Part shown: piece after piece, positions 1 through 10,333 of the stretch | How positions within the stretch are numbered: position 1 is the stretch's first letter | How the letters are laid out: every line of letters starts with the position of its first letter | Assembly: GCA_015903945.1 (NCBI GenBank) | Contig: JABMDL010000001.1 | Span: 55,725-119,724 of the forward strand | Reading direction: 5' to 3' | Source of the DNA: Nitrospira sp. | Lineage (GTDB): Bacteria > Nitrospirota > Nitrospiria > Nitrospirales > Nitrospiraceae | DNA length: 64,000 nucleotides | The notes under the pieces: generated by a model | Seen by the model: the letters and a program-made list of their open reading frames with translations, nothing else | Told to the model about the DNA's origin: nothing | Database searches by the model: none | Program-made: the position numbers and the translations under genes

Positions 1-2
1 AT

Positions 3-485
3 ATCCCGCGCAGCCTGCATCGGACGATCCGCCGTCGTCTTTTCACAGTCACGCTCGATACCAGTTTTCGCGCCGTCATGGAAGGGTGCGCCGGACCGCG
101 TCTGCAACATCCGAACGGCGGCACCTGGATCACACCGGCGATGACCGAGGCGTATACGCGCTTGCATGAATTAGGCTATGCCCATTCCGTTGAAACGTGG
201 ATCGGCAATGAGTTGGTAGGCGGAGTCTACGGGGTGGCCCTCGGCGGAGCATTTTTTGCCGAGTCCATGTTCACACGCGTCGATGACGCCTCGAAAGTGG
301 CATTGGTTTCTCTGGTGCGCCAACTCCACGCCTGGGGATTCCGCCTCATCGATTGCCAGCAATCCTCGCCGCACGTCCTGCGCTTCGGCGCCGAAGCCAT
401 CCCCCGTCGTGACTTCATTGCCCGGTTGTCTGACGCCATTAGACTCCCCGATCGCCGTGGGCAGTGGGCCTTCGACACGACCTAA
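3..485 (+). CDS. aat: Leucyl/phenylalanyl-tRNA--protein transferase, 5' truncated by window edge
   Basis: Frame is open to the window edge (IPRSLHRTIRRRLFTVTLDTSFRAVMEGCAGPR...); motifs ETWIGNELVGGVYGVALGGAFFAESMF and LIDCQQSSPHVLRFGAEAIPRRDF are characteristic of Aat. Confidence 0.95.
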   Translation: MPRSLHRTIRRRLFTVTLDTSFRAVMEGCAGPRLQHPNGGTWITPAMTEAYTRLHELGYAHSVETWIGNELVGGVYGVALGGAFFAESMFTRVDDASKVALVSLVRQLHAWGFRLIDCQQSSPHVLRFGAEAIPRRDFIARLSDAIRLPDRRGQWAFDTT

Positions 486-555
486 CCCAACCCGCATTTG
501 ACAGCCTTTTCCTCTGTCGCTTATGATCTCTCTTCGTTCAGGAGGAGGCTGTCAC

Positions 556-876
556 ATGAGTTTCACGATCACTGTGAAAGAACTAAAGGCCCGGCTCGAT
601 AAAGGGGATCCGTTGGTGCTCTTGGATGTCCGGGAACCGTGGGAACATGCGATCGCCAAGCTGGACAATTCCACGCTGATCCCGCTCGGCACTTTGCCGC
701 AATCTCTCGACAAGTTGGACAAGAACAGCGAGATTATCGCCTATTGCCACCATGGAATGAGGAGCGGGGACGCAACAGGATTTCTACTCCAGCAAGGATT
801 TTCGAATGTGAAAAACTTGATCGGCGGGATCGATGCCTGGTCGCTCCAGGTTGATGGGAAAGTACCCCGGTACTGA
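556..876 (+). CDS. Rhodanese-like domain protein
   Basis: LLDVREPWEHAIAKL...IIAYCHHGMRSGDATGFLLQQGFSNVKNLIGGIDAW; CHHGMRS active-site loop. Confidence 0.9.
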   Translation: MSFTITVKELKARLDKGDPLVLLDVREPWEHAIAKLDNSTLIPLGTLPQSLDKLDKNSEIIAYCHHGMRSGDATGFLLQQGFSNVKNLIGGIDAWSLQVDGKVPRY

Positions 877-1803
877 CTACCCCATGTGTTCCCGAAAATA
901 GGCCACGGTTTTCTTCAGCCCTTCGGTCAGATCGACTTTGGGTTCCCATCCGAGTTCTTGCTTGATCCTGGACGGATCGACCACGCTGCGAGTCTGTTCT
1001 CCTGCTTTAGCCGGCCCGTGTACCTCCTTACAACCCATCCCGGTCAGCTCCGAGAGTATCCGAAACAATTCGTTGACCGACGTCTCGGTACCTGTCCCTA
1101 CATTGTAGACTCCTTGTGAGTCCTGCCCCATCGCGGCCAGGTTGGCTTCGACCACATCGTCCACATACACAAAGTCTCTGGTCTGGCGGCCGTTTCCGTT
1201 GATGATGGGCTGCTGGTTATTCAACATTTGTCGAATGAATATCGCCACGACGCCGGCTTCTCCATCCGGATCTTGTCGAGGGCCGTACACGTTGGCGTGC
1301 CGAAGGCTCACGACCTGAATTCCGCTGAGTCGCTGAAAATAGAACAAGTAGTGTTCGCCGCAGAGCTTGCTGATCCCGTAGGGTGACAGTGGTTTCGTGG
1401 CATGGGACTCAGACGCAGGGCCCAATTCCTGTTCCCCGTAAATGGCCCCCCCGGAGGATGAGAACACGACCTTTCTGACCCCATGCCGGACCGCTTGCTG
1501 CAACACGTTCATCGTCCCAAGCACGTTCACCTGGGCGTCAAACACCGGATCCTCGACCGAGCGCCTCAGATTGACCTGAGCTGCCAGATGAAGTACGACA
1601 TTGGGCCGTTCGTTCCGGAAGATCCGCTCGAGACGCCAGCCTTGAATATCAGTCTTATACAGGTTGGCCGCGCGATTGACATTTCTCCTCGATCCGGTCG
1701 CCATGTTATCGACGACGACCACTTGATGTCCCTCCTCCACCAACCGATCCACGATATGAGACCCGATGAATCCTGCGCCGCCCGTCACCAGTACCTTCAT
1801 CAT
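877..1803 (-). CDS. NAD-dependent epimerase/dehydratase (UDP-glucose 4-epimerase-like SDR)
   Basis: MKVLVTGGAGFIGSHIVDRL Rossmann start; YGISK catalytic motif; start placed at MKVLV rather than the longest ORF. Confidence 0.9.
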   Translation of the reverse strand: MMKVLVTGGAGFIGSHIVDRLVEEGHQVVVVDNMATGSRRNVNRAANLYKTDIQGWRLERIFRNERPNVVLHLAAQVNLRRSVEDPVFDAQVNVLGTMNVLQQAVRHGVRKVVFSSSGGAIYGEQELGPASESHATKPLSPYGISKLCGEHYLFYFQRLSGIQVVSLRHANVYGPRQDPDGEAGVVAIFIRQMLNNQQPIINGNGRQTRDFVYVDDVVEANLAAMGQDSQGVYNVGTGTETSVNELFRILSELTGMGCKEVHGPAKAGEQTRSVVDPSRIKQELGWEPKVDLTEGLKKTVAYFREHMG

Positions 1804-1834
1804 CCCTCCGGTCGATTGATGCCGTTGCCACCCC

Positions 1835-2623
1835 TTACATATCACGAAATGGCGCCGCGACCTCAAAAATTGCCAATTGTTCTTGGTTCCCCTTTTTCCC
1901 CTTGAGTGGAGAGTCCATCGATTTCACCACTCGCAAACCCAGCTCTTCCGCAAATCGCAGAATCCGTTGCAGCACCTCCTGACGCTGGGCCTCATCACGA
2001 ACCACTCCACCCCGGCCAACCTGCCCCTTCCCCACCTCGAATTGGGGTTTGATGAGCGCAATCACCCGCGCCCCTGGTTTGCAAAATTGCAAGACCGGGG
2101 GCAGCACTTTCGTCAATGAGATGAACGAGACATCGATGACCGTCAGTCCGATCCAGTCCGGGATGGCGGACCGCTCGAGATAGCGAATATTGGTCCGCTC
2201 GATCAGCACGACGCGAGGGTCCTGCCTGAGCTTCCAGTCGAATTGGCCGTACCCGACATCCACTGCATAGACCCGGGCCGCACCGTGCTGCAACAAGCAG
2301 TCGGTAAACCCTCCCGTCGAACAGCCGACATCGAGACAGACGGCGTCACGCAGATCGATTGAACCGGCCTCCAGAGCAGCCGCCAGCTTCTCCCCTCCTC
2401 GGCTGACAAAACGGGAGGCCTGGTGGACGATCTCGATTCGCGCGTCCACGGCCACGGCCTTGGCCGGCTTGTCGACCGTCACCCCGTTGACCTTGACCTC
2501 TCCCGCAAGGATCATCCGGGCAGCGACTTCTCGGCTAGGCGCCTGCCCCCGTGTCACGAGCCATTGATCGAGCCGGTTTTTTTCAGCGCGCGTCGTGGAG
2601 ACCATGAACTCGTTGGAAGACAC
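1835..2623 (-). CDS. tlyA: TlyA family rRNA methyltransferase / hemolysin A-like
   Basis: S4 domain N-terminus plus FtsJ-like domain (CLDVGCSTGGFTDCLLQHGAARVYAVDVGYGQ). Confidence 0.9.
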   Translation of the reverse strand: MSSNEFMVSTTRAEKNRLDQWLVTRGQAPSREVAARMILAGEVKVNGVTVDKPAKAVAVDARIEIVHQASRFVSRGGEKLAAALEAGSIDLRDAVCLDVGCSTGGFTDCLLQHGAARVYAVDVGYGQFDWKLRQDPRVVLIERTNIRYLERSAIPDWIGLTVIDVSFISLTKVLPPVLQFCKPGARVIALIKPQFEVGKGQVGRGGVVRDEAQRQEVLQRILRFAEELGLRVVKSMDSPLKGKKGNQEQLAIFEVAAPFRDM

Positions 2624-2664
2624 AAGCCGGAGAGAAGAGACCTCGGACAGTGGAGCGTATCTCG

Positions 2665-2961
2665 TCAGCCGACGGGATTCTCTCCATCGCCCTCATCGGC
2701 AGAAAAGGCTCTGAGTTGTCGCTTCCCATTCTTATCTTGCACCAGCACTTCAATCTTGCGTTCGGCTTCTTCCAGAACTTTGAGACAGTTCTTGGAAAGG
2801 CGAATTCCCTCTTCGAAGATCTTCAATGATTCATCCAAGGGCAAGTCACCCTTTTCCAATTCACCTACGATGGCTTCCAAGCGCGCCATTGCCTGTTCGA
2901 ATTTCACCCCGGCCACAGTTGTCTCCTCTCCGACAAGGAATGGGCCATTATAGCGGGACAC
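2665..2961 (-). CDS. xseB: Exodeoxyribonuclease VII small subunit
   Basis: KFEQAMARLEAIVGELEKGDLPLDESLKIFEEGIRLSKNC; immediately upstream of it is xseA. Confidence 0.93.
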   Translation of the reverse strand: MSRYNGPFLVGEETTVAGVKFEQAMARLEAIVGELEKGDLPLDESLKIFEEGIRLSKNCLKVLEEAERKIEVLVQDKNGKRQLRAFSADEGDGENPVG

Positions 2962-2970
2962 GACCGCCGT

Positions 2971-4299
2971 TTAAACTGATCCCTCTGGCACGGTTTCATT
3001 GACCGTGCAACGGAGCTGTCCTCTGGCAAGCCGAGCCACGACTTCCTGGCCGACCACAACCTGGCGGGCGTCCCGAACAATTCGACGCACGGACACCGTC
3101 TCCACAATGCTGTAGCCTCGATCGAGAATGGCCAGCGGGCTCAACACGTGCAGCTGCGCCAGGCAAGCATGCGCCGCGTGTGATCGCCGATCCAGGCCGT
3201 ATCGCATCACCTGTTGGAGACGCGAGAGGAGCTGGGGTACCAAGGCGCTGCCGTGCCGTACTCGAGCGGTTGGGCTACGGCCTATCAATTCATGCTGGAA
3301 TGCATGGACCTGACCCCATCGCCGTTTCAGCATCTCCTGCATGGCCTGCCGCATCCGAATCACCGCACCATCCACATGCTGCATGTCCTCCAACACCCGG
3401 AAACGGACATTCGCCAGATAGCTGACCATGAGATCGAGCCGGCTGCGTGTGCCGTCACAATGCCGACGGATCGCTCGTCGGCTGCGCGTTGTCAATTCAC
3501 CGAGACGGTCCACCACCTCGCTCAACACCGGAGCGACCGCTTCGGCAGCGGCTGACGGTGTCGGTGCCCGCACGTCGGCCGCAAAATCCGCCAAGGTGGT
3601 GTCTGTCTCATGTCCCACGGCCGATACAATGGGAATGGGTGACTCGGCGATTGCACGCACGACCCCTTCGTCGTTGAAGCTCCAGAGATCTTCAGATGAC
3701 CCACCGCCCCGACCGATGATGATCACATCGATATGGCCCACCGTCGCCAGGGATCGGATGGCTGCGACGATCTGTTCCGCAGAGCCCTCTCCCTGCACCG
3801 ACACCGGTGCCAGGATGAGGTGAAGAATGGGACAGCGGCGATGCAGCACGGTCACCATATCTCGAACCGCCGCTCCCGACAGCGAGGTCACGATCCCGAC
3901 AGTTCGAGGAAAGGCCGGCAAGCGTTTCTTCCGATCCTGATCGAAGAGGCCCTCGGCAGCGAGGCGATTCTTGAGCTGTTCGAACGCCAGTTGCTGCGCG
4001 CCACGCCCTTTGGGTTCCAGATACTCAAGAATAATCTGGTACTCGCCGCGCGGCTCGTAGACCGTCACACGCCCCCGCACAATGACGTGGAGGCCGTCCT
4101 CCAAACCGAACCGCAACCGTAGCGCGGTCGGCCGGAAGATCACGGCCCGAATCTGACTGGAATCGTCCTTGAGGGTACAGTAGAGGTGGCCGGACCCCGG
4201 CGCGCGCAGATTGGAGACTTCCCCTTCGAGCCACACCTCGACAAAGTCACGTTCCAATGAGGCTCGAACCAATCTGGTCAGTTCGGAGACAGTGAACAC
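2971..4299 (-). CDS. xseA: Exodeoxyribonuclease VII large subunit
   Basis: FTVSELTRLVRASLERDF...VWLEGEVSNLRAPGSGHLYCTLKDDSSQIRAVIF; GRGGGSSEDLWSFNDEGVVRAI. Confidence 0.95.
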   Translation of the reverse strand: MFTVSELTRLVRASLERDFVEVWLEGEVSNLRAPGSGHLYCTLKDDSSQIRAVIFRPTALRLRFGLEDGLHVIVRGRVTVYEPRGEYQIILEYLEPKGRGAQQLAFEQLKNRLAAEGLFDQDRKKRLPAFPRTVGIVTSLSGAAVRDMVTVLHRRCPILHLILAPVSVQGEGSAEQIVAAIRSLATVGHIDVIIIGRGGGSSEDLWSFNDEGVVRAIAESPIPIVSAVGHETDTTLADFAADVRAPTPSAAAEAVAPVLSEVVDRLGELTTRSRRAIRRHCDGTRSRLDLMVSYLANVRFRVLEDMQHVDGAVIRMRQAMQEMLKRRWGQVHAFQHELIGRSPTARVRHGSALVPQLLSRLQQVMRYGLDRRSHAAHACLAQLHVLSPLAILDRGYSIVETVSVRRIVRDARQVVVGQEVVARLARGQLRCTVNETVPEGSV

Positions 4300-4362
4300 C
4301 TGTCTCGATGGAGCATCGGAAAATAGCGGGGTGGATGGGATGCGGCGCGTGGACAGTCTCCT

Positions 4363-5142
4363 TCAGTCGATCAGGCGGATTCGTTCAAAGGCGACGGCTT
4401 TGCCCAAACGCGCGTCCAACTCAAGCAGCACCGCGCAGAACACCGACGGACCGGACGCCACTTCGAACCGTTTGGGCATGCCCGTCAGGAACTTTTCGAT
4501 CGCCAGCTCCTTTTTCACACCGATCACCGAGTGCAGCGGCCCGGTCATTCCGATGTCGGTAATATACGCCGTGCCTTTCGGAAGAATCTGCTCATCGGCG
4601 GTTTGCACATGCGTGTGGGTCCCGACCACCGCCGTTACGTCGCCGTCCAAATAGTGCCCCATGGCCATCTTTTCCGATGTGGCCTCGGCGTGCATATCGA
4701 CGACCACCGCCAACGTTTCCTGTTTCAATTTCGACACTTCGCGTTTGGCCGTTTGAAACGGACAATCGATCGTCGGCATATAGGCCCGCCCCATCAGCTG
4801 AAGGACCGCCAACTTTTCCCCGCCGGCGGTTTCCACGACCACACTCCCCCTCCCTGGCACGCCAGGCGGATAGTTGGCGGGACGCAGGAGACGGGATTGG
4901 CGTGGGAAATATTCCAGGGCCTCCTTCTTGTCCCAGGCATGATTGCCCGTTGTGATCACCGAGAGGCCCAGTTCGAATAATTCGTCCGCCAGCTCCGGCG
5001 TAATACCGAATCCGCCCGCGGCATTCTCACCGTTCCCGATCACAACATCGACTTGCCGCTGCGCCACCAGGCGCGGCACTGCGCGGGACACGGCTCGCCG
5101 GCCCGGTTCGCCCATGATATCGCCAATACACAGGACCTTCAT
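4363..5142 (-). CDS. YmdB/TIGR00282-type metallophosphoesterase
   Basis: MKVLCIGDIMGEPGRRAV...VIGNGENAAGGFGI...VITTGNHAWDKKE...GTHTHVQTADEQILPKGTAYITDIGMTGP; overlaps the rny stop by 4 bp. Confidence 0.92.
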   Translation of the reverse strand: MKVLCIGDIMGEPGRRAVSRAVPRLVAQRQVDVVIGNGENAAGGFGITPELADELFELGLSVITTGNHAWDKKEALEYFPRQSRLLRPANYPPGVPGRGSVVVETAGGEKLAVLQLMGRAYMPTIDCPFQTAKREVSKLKQETLAVVVDMHAEATSEKMAMGHYLDGDVTAVVGTHTHVQTADEQILPKGTAYITDIGMTGPLHSVIGVKKELAIEKFLTGMPKRFEVASGPSVFCAVLLELDARLGKAVAFERIRLID

Positions 5143-6740
5143 CGGGCATATTCCACGTACCGGCTCTCCCGAATGACGGTCACCTTGATCTGGCCGGGAT
5201 ATGTCAATTCCTGTTCGATCTTTTTCGCCAGTTCGCGTGACAGCTGAAACGACTCGGCGTCGGTGATGTCCTCCTGGCGGACGATCACGCGGATCTCCCG
5301 CCCCGCTTGAATCGCATAGGCCTTTTGCACGCCTTTTTGTCCCGTCGCCAACGATTCAAGCTTTTCCAGCCGTTTGACGTAGGACTCCAGGGCCTCTCTT
5401 CTGGCGCCAGGCCGGGCCGCCGAGAGCGCCTCCGCTGCCGCCACCAGCACACTCTCCGGACAAATCGGCTCCACCTGTTCATGATGGGCGGCGATCGCGT
5501 TGACGATCTTGGGGGATTCTCCGTATTTTTTGGCGATCTCAGCCCCCAGCATGGCATGCGGCCCTTCTTCTTCGTGGCTCACCGCTTTGCCGATGTCGTG
5601 GAGCAAGGCACCGCGCCGCGCCAACCTCACGTCCAAGCCGAGTTCCGACGCCATGATGCCGCAAATATACGACGCTTCCCGCGCATGATACAGATTGTTC
5701 TGTCCGTAGCTCGTCCGATACTTGAGCCGCCCCAGTACTTTGATCAACTCAGGATGAAAATCTGCTAGCCCTAATTCGAAGATAATCTTTTCGGCTTCTT
5801 CGTACATCAGCTTGTCGATGTCGACCTTCACCTTCTCGACAATCTCTTCGATGCGGGTGGGATGGATCCGCCCATCATGCATCAACCGCTCGAGCGATAC
5901 CTTGGCAATCTCGCGCCGCAAGGGATCGAACCCCGATATGATCACGGCCTCCGGCGTCTCATCGATGATCAAATCGATCCCTGTGGCCGCCTCGATCGCG
6001 CGGATATTTCGCCCTTCCCGGCCGATGATCCGGCCCTTCATGGCATCGTTCGGAATCTGGACCACCGAGATCGTGGATTCCGACACGTAGTCGCGCACCA
6101 CCCGCTGAATGGAGCTGGTGATGATTTCGCGGGCCTCCCGTTCGGCGTTCTCACGCGCCTCTTCGATGGTCCGCTTGGCAATGCCCGCCGCATCGAGCCG
6201 GGCCTGCGATTCCATTTCGGCGATCAAGTGTTTCTTGGCCTCATCCGCCGTCATCCCCGCGACACGCTCCAACGCCTCACGATGTTCGCGCTCAGCCTTG
6301 GCACAGGCGGCTTGCTTCGCGGCAAGCCCCTCCTCTCGTCGCACGAAATCCTGATCGCGTTTCTGTAACTCAGTGTCCCGTTTTTCTACCGCGGCGAGCT
6401 TCCGATCGAGACCTTCCTCCCGCTGGATCAGCCGTTTCTCCAACGCCGCGAACTCCACGAGCTTGGCCTTTTGTTCCTTTTCAAGCTCGGATTTGGCCTG
6501 GAACACCAGGTCCTTGGCTTCAAGCCTGGCTTCTTTCACCAGGTTCTCAGCCTCACGCTGCGCGTTTAGGACAATCTGCTTGGCCTGCCCATCCCGCTCG
6601 GCCTGTTTCGAGGCGGCCAAGTTGCGGCGCACCAACTCGAACACCCCGGCACCGAGGAGAGCGCCGATGATTCCGCATACGATGGACAACACGATTGAGG
6701 TTGAAATGGGAGTCACCCCCTTGTCGGAATGACCAGGCAT
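5139..6740 (-). CDS. rny: Ribonuclease Y
   Basis: N-terminal TM, coiled coil, KH domain (MKGRIIGREGRNIRAIEAATGIDLIIDETPEAVIISGFDPLRREIAKVSLE) and HD domain (LLHDIGKAV). Confidence 0.97.
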   Translation of the reverse strand: MPGHSDKGVTPISTSIVLSIVCGIIGALLGAGVFELVRRNLAASKQAERDGQAKQIVLNAQREAENLVKEARLEAKDLVFQAKSELEKEQKAKLVEFAALEKRLIQREEGLDRKLAAVEKRDTELQKRDQDFVRREEGLAAKQAACAKAEREHREALERVAGMTADEAKKHLIAEMESQARLDAAGIAKRTIEEARENAEREAREIITSSIQRVVRDYVSESTISVVQIPNDAMKGRIIGREGRNIRAIEAATGIDLIIDETPEAVIISGFDPLRREIAKVSLERLMHDGRIHPTRIEEIVEKVKVDIDKLMYEEAEKIIFELGLADFHPELIKVLGRLKYRTSYGQNNLYHAREASYICGIMASELGLDVRLARRGALLHDIGKAVSHEEEGPHAMLGAEIAKKYGESPKIVNAIAAHHEQVEPICPESVLVAAAEALSAARPGARREALESYVKRLEKLESLATGQKGVQKAYAIQAGREIRVIVRQEDITDAESFQLSRELAKKIEQELTYPGQIKVTVIRESRYVEYAR

Positions 6741-7290
6741 TAGCCTGGTTCATATATGCATCCTGAACAGATTGCGGGGGGATTCGAGAAAGCGGACCAA
6801 AGGGGAGCGGCTCAGAAAATCGCTGACTGGTCAGCCCGGAAACAAACGAGACCATCTGGCTTGTTGTACGACACTGGTGAGATCCTTCTCCGCATATCTC
6901 TTCCGTGATTGGAAGGCTCGTCGAGTTATGGAGCCCGCCCTTCTTGAAGTGTCTATGCCGAAGACAGGAACAGCACACGTTAAATCATCATCACCACCCG
7001 GCCATCTCCCTCTACCTTCCCACACGCGCATCCAGAATCGCCGTATGGGAATGACTCCTCCGACCGATACCCACCGGGTTGACATCTCGTACATCCACAT
7101 CCACAGATTGGTTCTCGTTCTCACAACACTGATTTCCAGTTGAGTCAACAATCCTGAGTACAGACTCCTCGTGGCCGACTTGTCCTCAAATCCACTCGCG
7201 CGATTCACTTCCTGAGGTCACGATAACAAAGGGCTTCTTTGAAAGCAAGGTCAAACTTGCTTCGTGCCGAGAGGGAATCAACGAAGGGCG

Positions 7291-7614
7291 TCAGCGAAAG
7301 AGGGAGGTCGGCATCTGCTCATCAATGGAGTCCATGAGCACGGTCATCCGCCGCTCGACATCTGCCTCTCCTTGCGCCCGCTTCTTCTCGGACTCAAAGA
7401 GCTGATGCGCCAGATTGATGGCCGTGAGCACCGCCAATTTCGAGGGGGTTGCCGTCTTCATCCCTTCAGCCAAATGCCTCATGTGATCGTCGACGAAGTG
7501 GGCCAGCCGCCGGACATAGGCATCGTCGGCCTCGCCGCGAATCGCGTACCGCTGGCCATAGATCTCGACATCAATAATCCTAGTCAAGAGCCACCTCCTT
7601 GGAGTCGTCCGCAC
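7291..7614 (-). CDS. zapA: Cell division protein ZapA
   Basis: VEIYGQRYAIRGEADDAYVRRLAHFVDDHMRHLAEGM...KLAVLTAINLAHQLF. Confidence 0.85.
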   Translation of the reverse strand: MRTTPRRWLLTRIIDVEIYGQRYAIRGEADDAYVRRLAHFVDDHMRHLAEGMKTATPSKLAVLTAINLAHQLFESEKKRAQGEADVERRMTVLMDSIDEQMPTSLFR

Positions 7615-7834
7615 ATTCCAGCAATTCGATCTCGCTCATGACCCGCTCGATTCGCGACTTGATATCGAGACGTTCTTTCTCCCACCGCCGGTTCACGTCA
7701 TCTTGAGACACTATCTGCTGACGGGCCGCTTTGACTTCATCTTCCAACGACGCATTTTTCCGTTTGAGCTCCTGAACTAACTTCACCAAGTCCTTGATCC
7801 GAGTCTCCAGCACATCGAGACGGTCCAACGCCAT
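7580..7834 (-). CDS. Small coiled-coil protein, ZapB-like
   Basis: MALDRLDVLETRIKDLVKLVQELKRKNASLEDEVKAARQ; heptad-rich; overlaps zapA. Confidence 0.65.
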   Translation of the reverse strand: MALDRLDVLETRIKDLVKLVQELKRKNASLEDEVKAARQQIVSQDDVNRRWEKERLDIKSRIERVMSEIELLECADDSKEVALD

Positions 7835-7901
7835 GACAATCCCGCTTTCGTTCACGAGTGAATCCGGTAGGACGCACTATAGAAAACTTCGCAAAATCTT
7901 G

Positions 7902-10226
7902 TCAAGAAACCGGCTTTGCGGCGCCGTTGAGCCGGACATATTCTTTGTAACTGCGGACCACCCGTTTCACATATTGTCTGGTCTCCTGGAACGGAATGAG
8001 CTCGACGAATTCGTCTTCGCTCCGTCCACGATACACAGTCGCCCAACTCTCAACGGCGATCGGACCGGCATTGTACGCGGCAATGGCCTGCACCACATTG
8101 CCGGAAAACTGCGTGAGTAACTGCTGTACGTACCGCACCCCGATCCGGATGTTGGTGTCTTGATCGAACAGGTCTTCCCGCATTACGCCTGGGAGCCGAT
8201 GGCGTTGGGCGACGGCATTGGCGGTCGCTGGCATGATTTGCATCAAGCCGATGGCTCCAACGCGAGATACCGCCCGCCGATCATACTGGCTTTCTTCTCG
8301 GATGATCGCCGCGACAAGCAACGGATCGACTCCCTCGACACCCTGTGCCTTGATCGCCCGAAGCAGTCCTGTCGGATAGGCCACGTTCCAAAGACCGTCC
8401 GCGACGGACCCACCGGTCCGTTCCAGCCGATCGCGGAATCGAGCCCGCACAAGCCGGAGCGCATGATGGTAGGCCCCGACTTCGTTCAACAGCATGGACA
8501 ACGCTGTCAACACGTTGGGATCGTGGCTGTAGCGGTCCGTCAGGGCGGTGAGTTCTCTTGCAGCATCTTGTTCAAGGCCGAGGGTTCTGAGTTCGACCGC
8601 CCGCTGATAGGCCGTCTGCTGCTCGATTTCCTTTCGGCTCTCGTCTTGGCGCACTGGTTCCTGGACCGTATCCACGGGCGATAGATCTGCAACCGTTACG
8701 GCAGCAGGTTGCTCCAGTGTCTTGACTGGATCCGAGGCAGCGACCAGCGAAAAGTCCGTCTGCCCCTGGGCCAATTGGCAATAATAGGTATAGGGATAGC
8801 GTTTGCAGAGTACCTGGAAGAGGTCCCGCGATCTAGCTCTTCCGTTACGGCTGTGGGACCGGGCGATCCAATAGAGCGCCTGCGGCTCAAACTCGCTGTC
8901 TCGCTGATCGACGATCTGCTGCCACACCTCGATGGCCCCAGGGTATCGGCCCGTTCGATAGAGCACCCAGCCTTCCCGCCATTCCGCTTCAGCCCGCTGG
9001 GATGCCGGCTCTCCAAACCTCGCGACGTGCCGATACTTCGCGATCGCCTCGTCGAACTGCGCCTGATCTTCCAACCAAATTCCGGCGAACAAATTGATCT
9101 GGCCCTTCTGCTCGGGAGACAACGACCGCTTGACGGCCGCTCGGCTCAACTCCAGCAATTTCTCCCCCAGTCCCTGCCGGAGATAGACCCGAGCCAGCCA
9201 GACGACGGCTTCATCGGAGTGGGCCGTCTGGTCTCGGGCCAGTTCTTGAAAGGTCTCCCGCGCCTGGTCATACAGTTTCAATCGGACCTGGGCGATGCCG
9301 CGTTTGAGTTTTGCCTCTCCCCGCCGTGAACCGGACGGCTCGCGCGCGAGAAACCTTTTCAGCTCGTCAATCGCTTCCGCGTGCAAGGCCTGTCCGAGAA
9401 ACACCTGGGCCCTGGCAAAGATGTCGTCCGGCTGCGGAGTCCAGGCCTCCCCGCCGATGTTGGTCACCAGCAGCGCTTCCGCCTCCTTTGCTTCCTTCGT
9501 CTGCGGGAACTTCGCCCATAATTTCTTGAGCGTCTCCCGCGCTTCGGCCTGCTGACCGTTTCGAGACTGGCACTCGGCCAGCCGCAGCCAGGCTTGAGAC
9601 ACACCAGCATCCTTGTCGTTCAGGCTAACGGCTTTCGTCAGCCACACCACAGCCTCAGGGCAACTGGAGGCTTGATACCACGCTTCTCCGGCGCGAAGCG
9701 CCACGTGGCTGACGAGATTGGAGTCCGGCACCGACTGTGAAATCCCCTCGAATGCCAGCGCCGCCTCCTTCGCCTCACCCTGGTGAAGGAGAGCCTCCCC
9801 CATCCATAATCGGACATAATCGTCGAGGATCGGGAATTCCGGTTGGGCTGCCCGAAGATAGGGAAGGGCGGAAGGCGGATTCTTGTCAATGAGCATGACA
9901 CCCGACAACAAGCCGGCCCGTTTGGCCCACAGCGAATCGGGGAACTGTTCCATCACTCGGCGAAGCCGTTCGAGCTTGAGTGCCAGCACCTGGTCTTTCG
10001 TCAAAGTATTGCCGAGCCGCTCCTTCGGCCAGACAGCGGCGGCGAAGCATTCCTCCGCCGATCCACAGGTTTCCACCTGTTGCAACTCCGAACCGACTAC
10101 CTGCGCCGAAGAGGCGCTCTGAGGAGACACCCACCCGACGAGGCTCAGAACCGTTGCCAACGAAATCGGCACGAGCCTGCGGCGGAGGATCGAATCAGGA
10201 TCGGACCAGTGGTTCAGATTCTTCAT
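7902..10226 (-). CDS. Soluble lytic murein transglycosylase (Slt70-like) with TPR-like N-terminus
   Basis: SLT domain: DPLLVAAIIREESQYDRRAVSRVGAIGLMQIMPATANAVA...AIAAYNAGP. Confidence 0.92.
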   Translation of the reverse strand: MKNLNHWSDPDSILRRRLVPISLATVLSLVGWVSPQSASSAQVVGSELQQVETCGSAEECFAAAVWPKERLGNTLTKDQVLALKLERLRRVMEQFPDSLWAKRAGLLSGVMLIDKNPPSALPYLRAAQPEFPILDDYVRLWMGEALLHQGEAKEAALAFEGISQSVPDSNLVSHVALRAGEAWYQASSCPEAVVWLTKAVSLNDKDAGVSQAWLRLAECQSRNGQQAEARETLKKLWAKFPQTKEAKEAEALLVTNIGGEAWTPQPDDIFARAQVFLGQALHAEAIDELKRFLAREPSGSRRGEAKLKRGIAQVRLKLYDQARETFQELARDQTAHSDEAVVWLARVYLRQGLGEKLLELSRAAVKRSLSPEQKGQINLFAGIWLEDQAQFDEAIAKYRHVARFGEPASQRAEAEWREGWVLYRTGRYPGAIEVWQQIVDQRDSEFEPQALYWIARSHSRNGRARSRDLFQVLCKRYPYTYYCQLAQGQTDFSLVAASDPVKTLEQPAAVTVADLSPVDTVQEPVRQDESRKEIEQQTAYQRAVELRTLGLEQDAARELTALTDRYSHDPNVLTALSMLLNEVGAYHHALRLVRARFRDRLERTGGSVADGLWNVAYPTGLLRAIKAQGVEGVDPLLVAAIIREESQYDRRAVSRVGAIGLMQIMPATANAVAQRHRLPGVMREDLFDQDTNIRIGVRYVQQLLTQFSGNVVQAIAAYNAGPIAVESWATVYRGRSEDEFVELIPFQETRQYVKRVVRSYKEYVRLNGAAKPVS

Positions 10227-10333
10227 AGCCGTTCAATATACCGTGCGGACTGCAAGAAAAGAAGTTTCACCGCGGTTTCACCCTCCCATTGGACCCATGT
10301 TGGTCCGGATCGTATTTATGTTAGGCTCTCTCA

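Noticed and set aside
3128-4122. Many medium-length plus-strand ORFs opposite xseA (and similar mirror ORFs throughout)
   Set aside because: Typical high-GC antisense frames with Arg/Pro/Ser-rich composition and no RBS or family signatures; the opposite strand has convincing genes.
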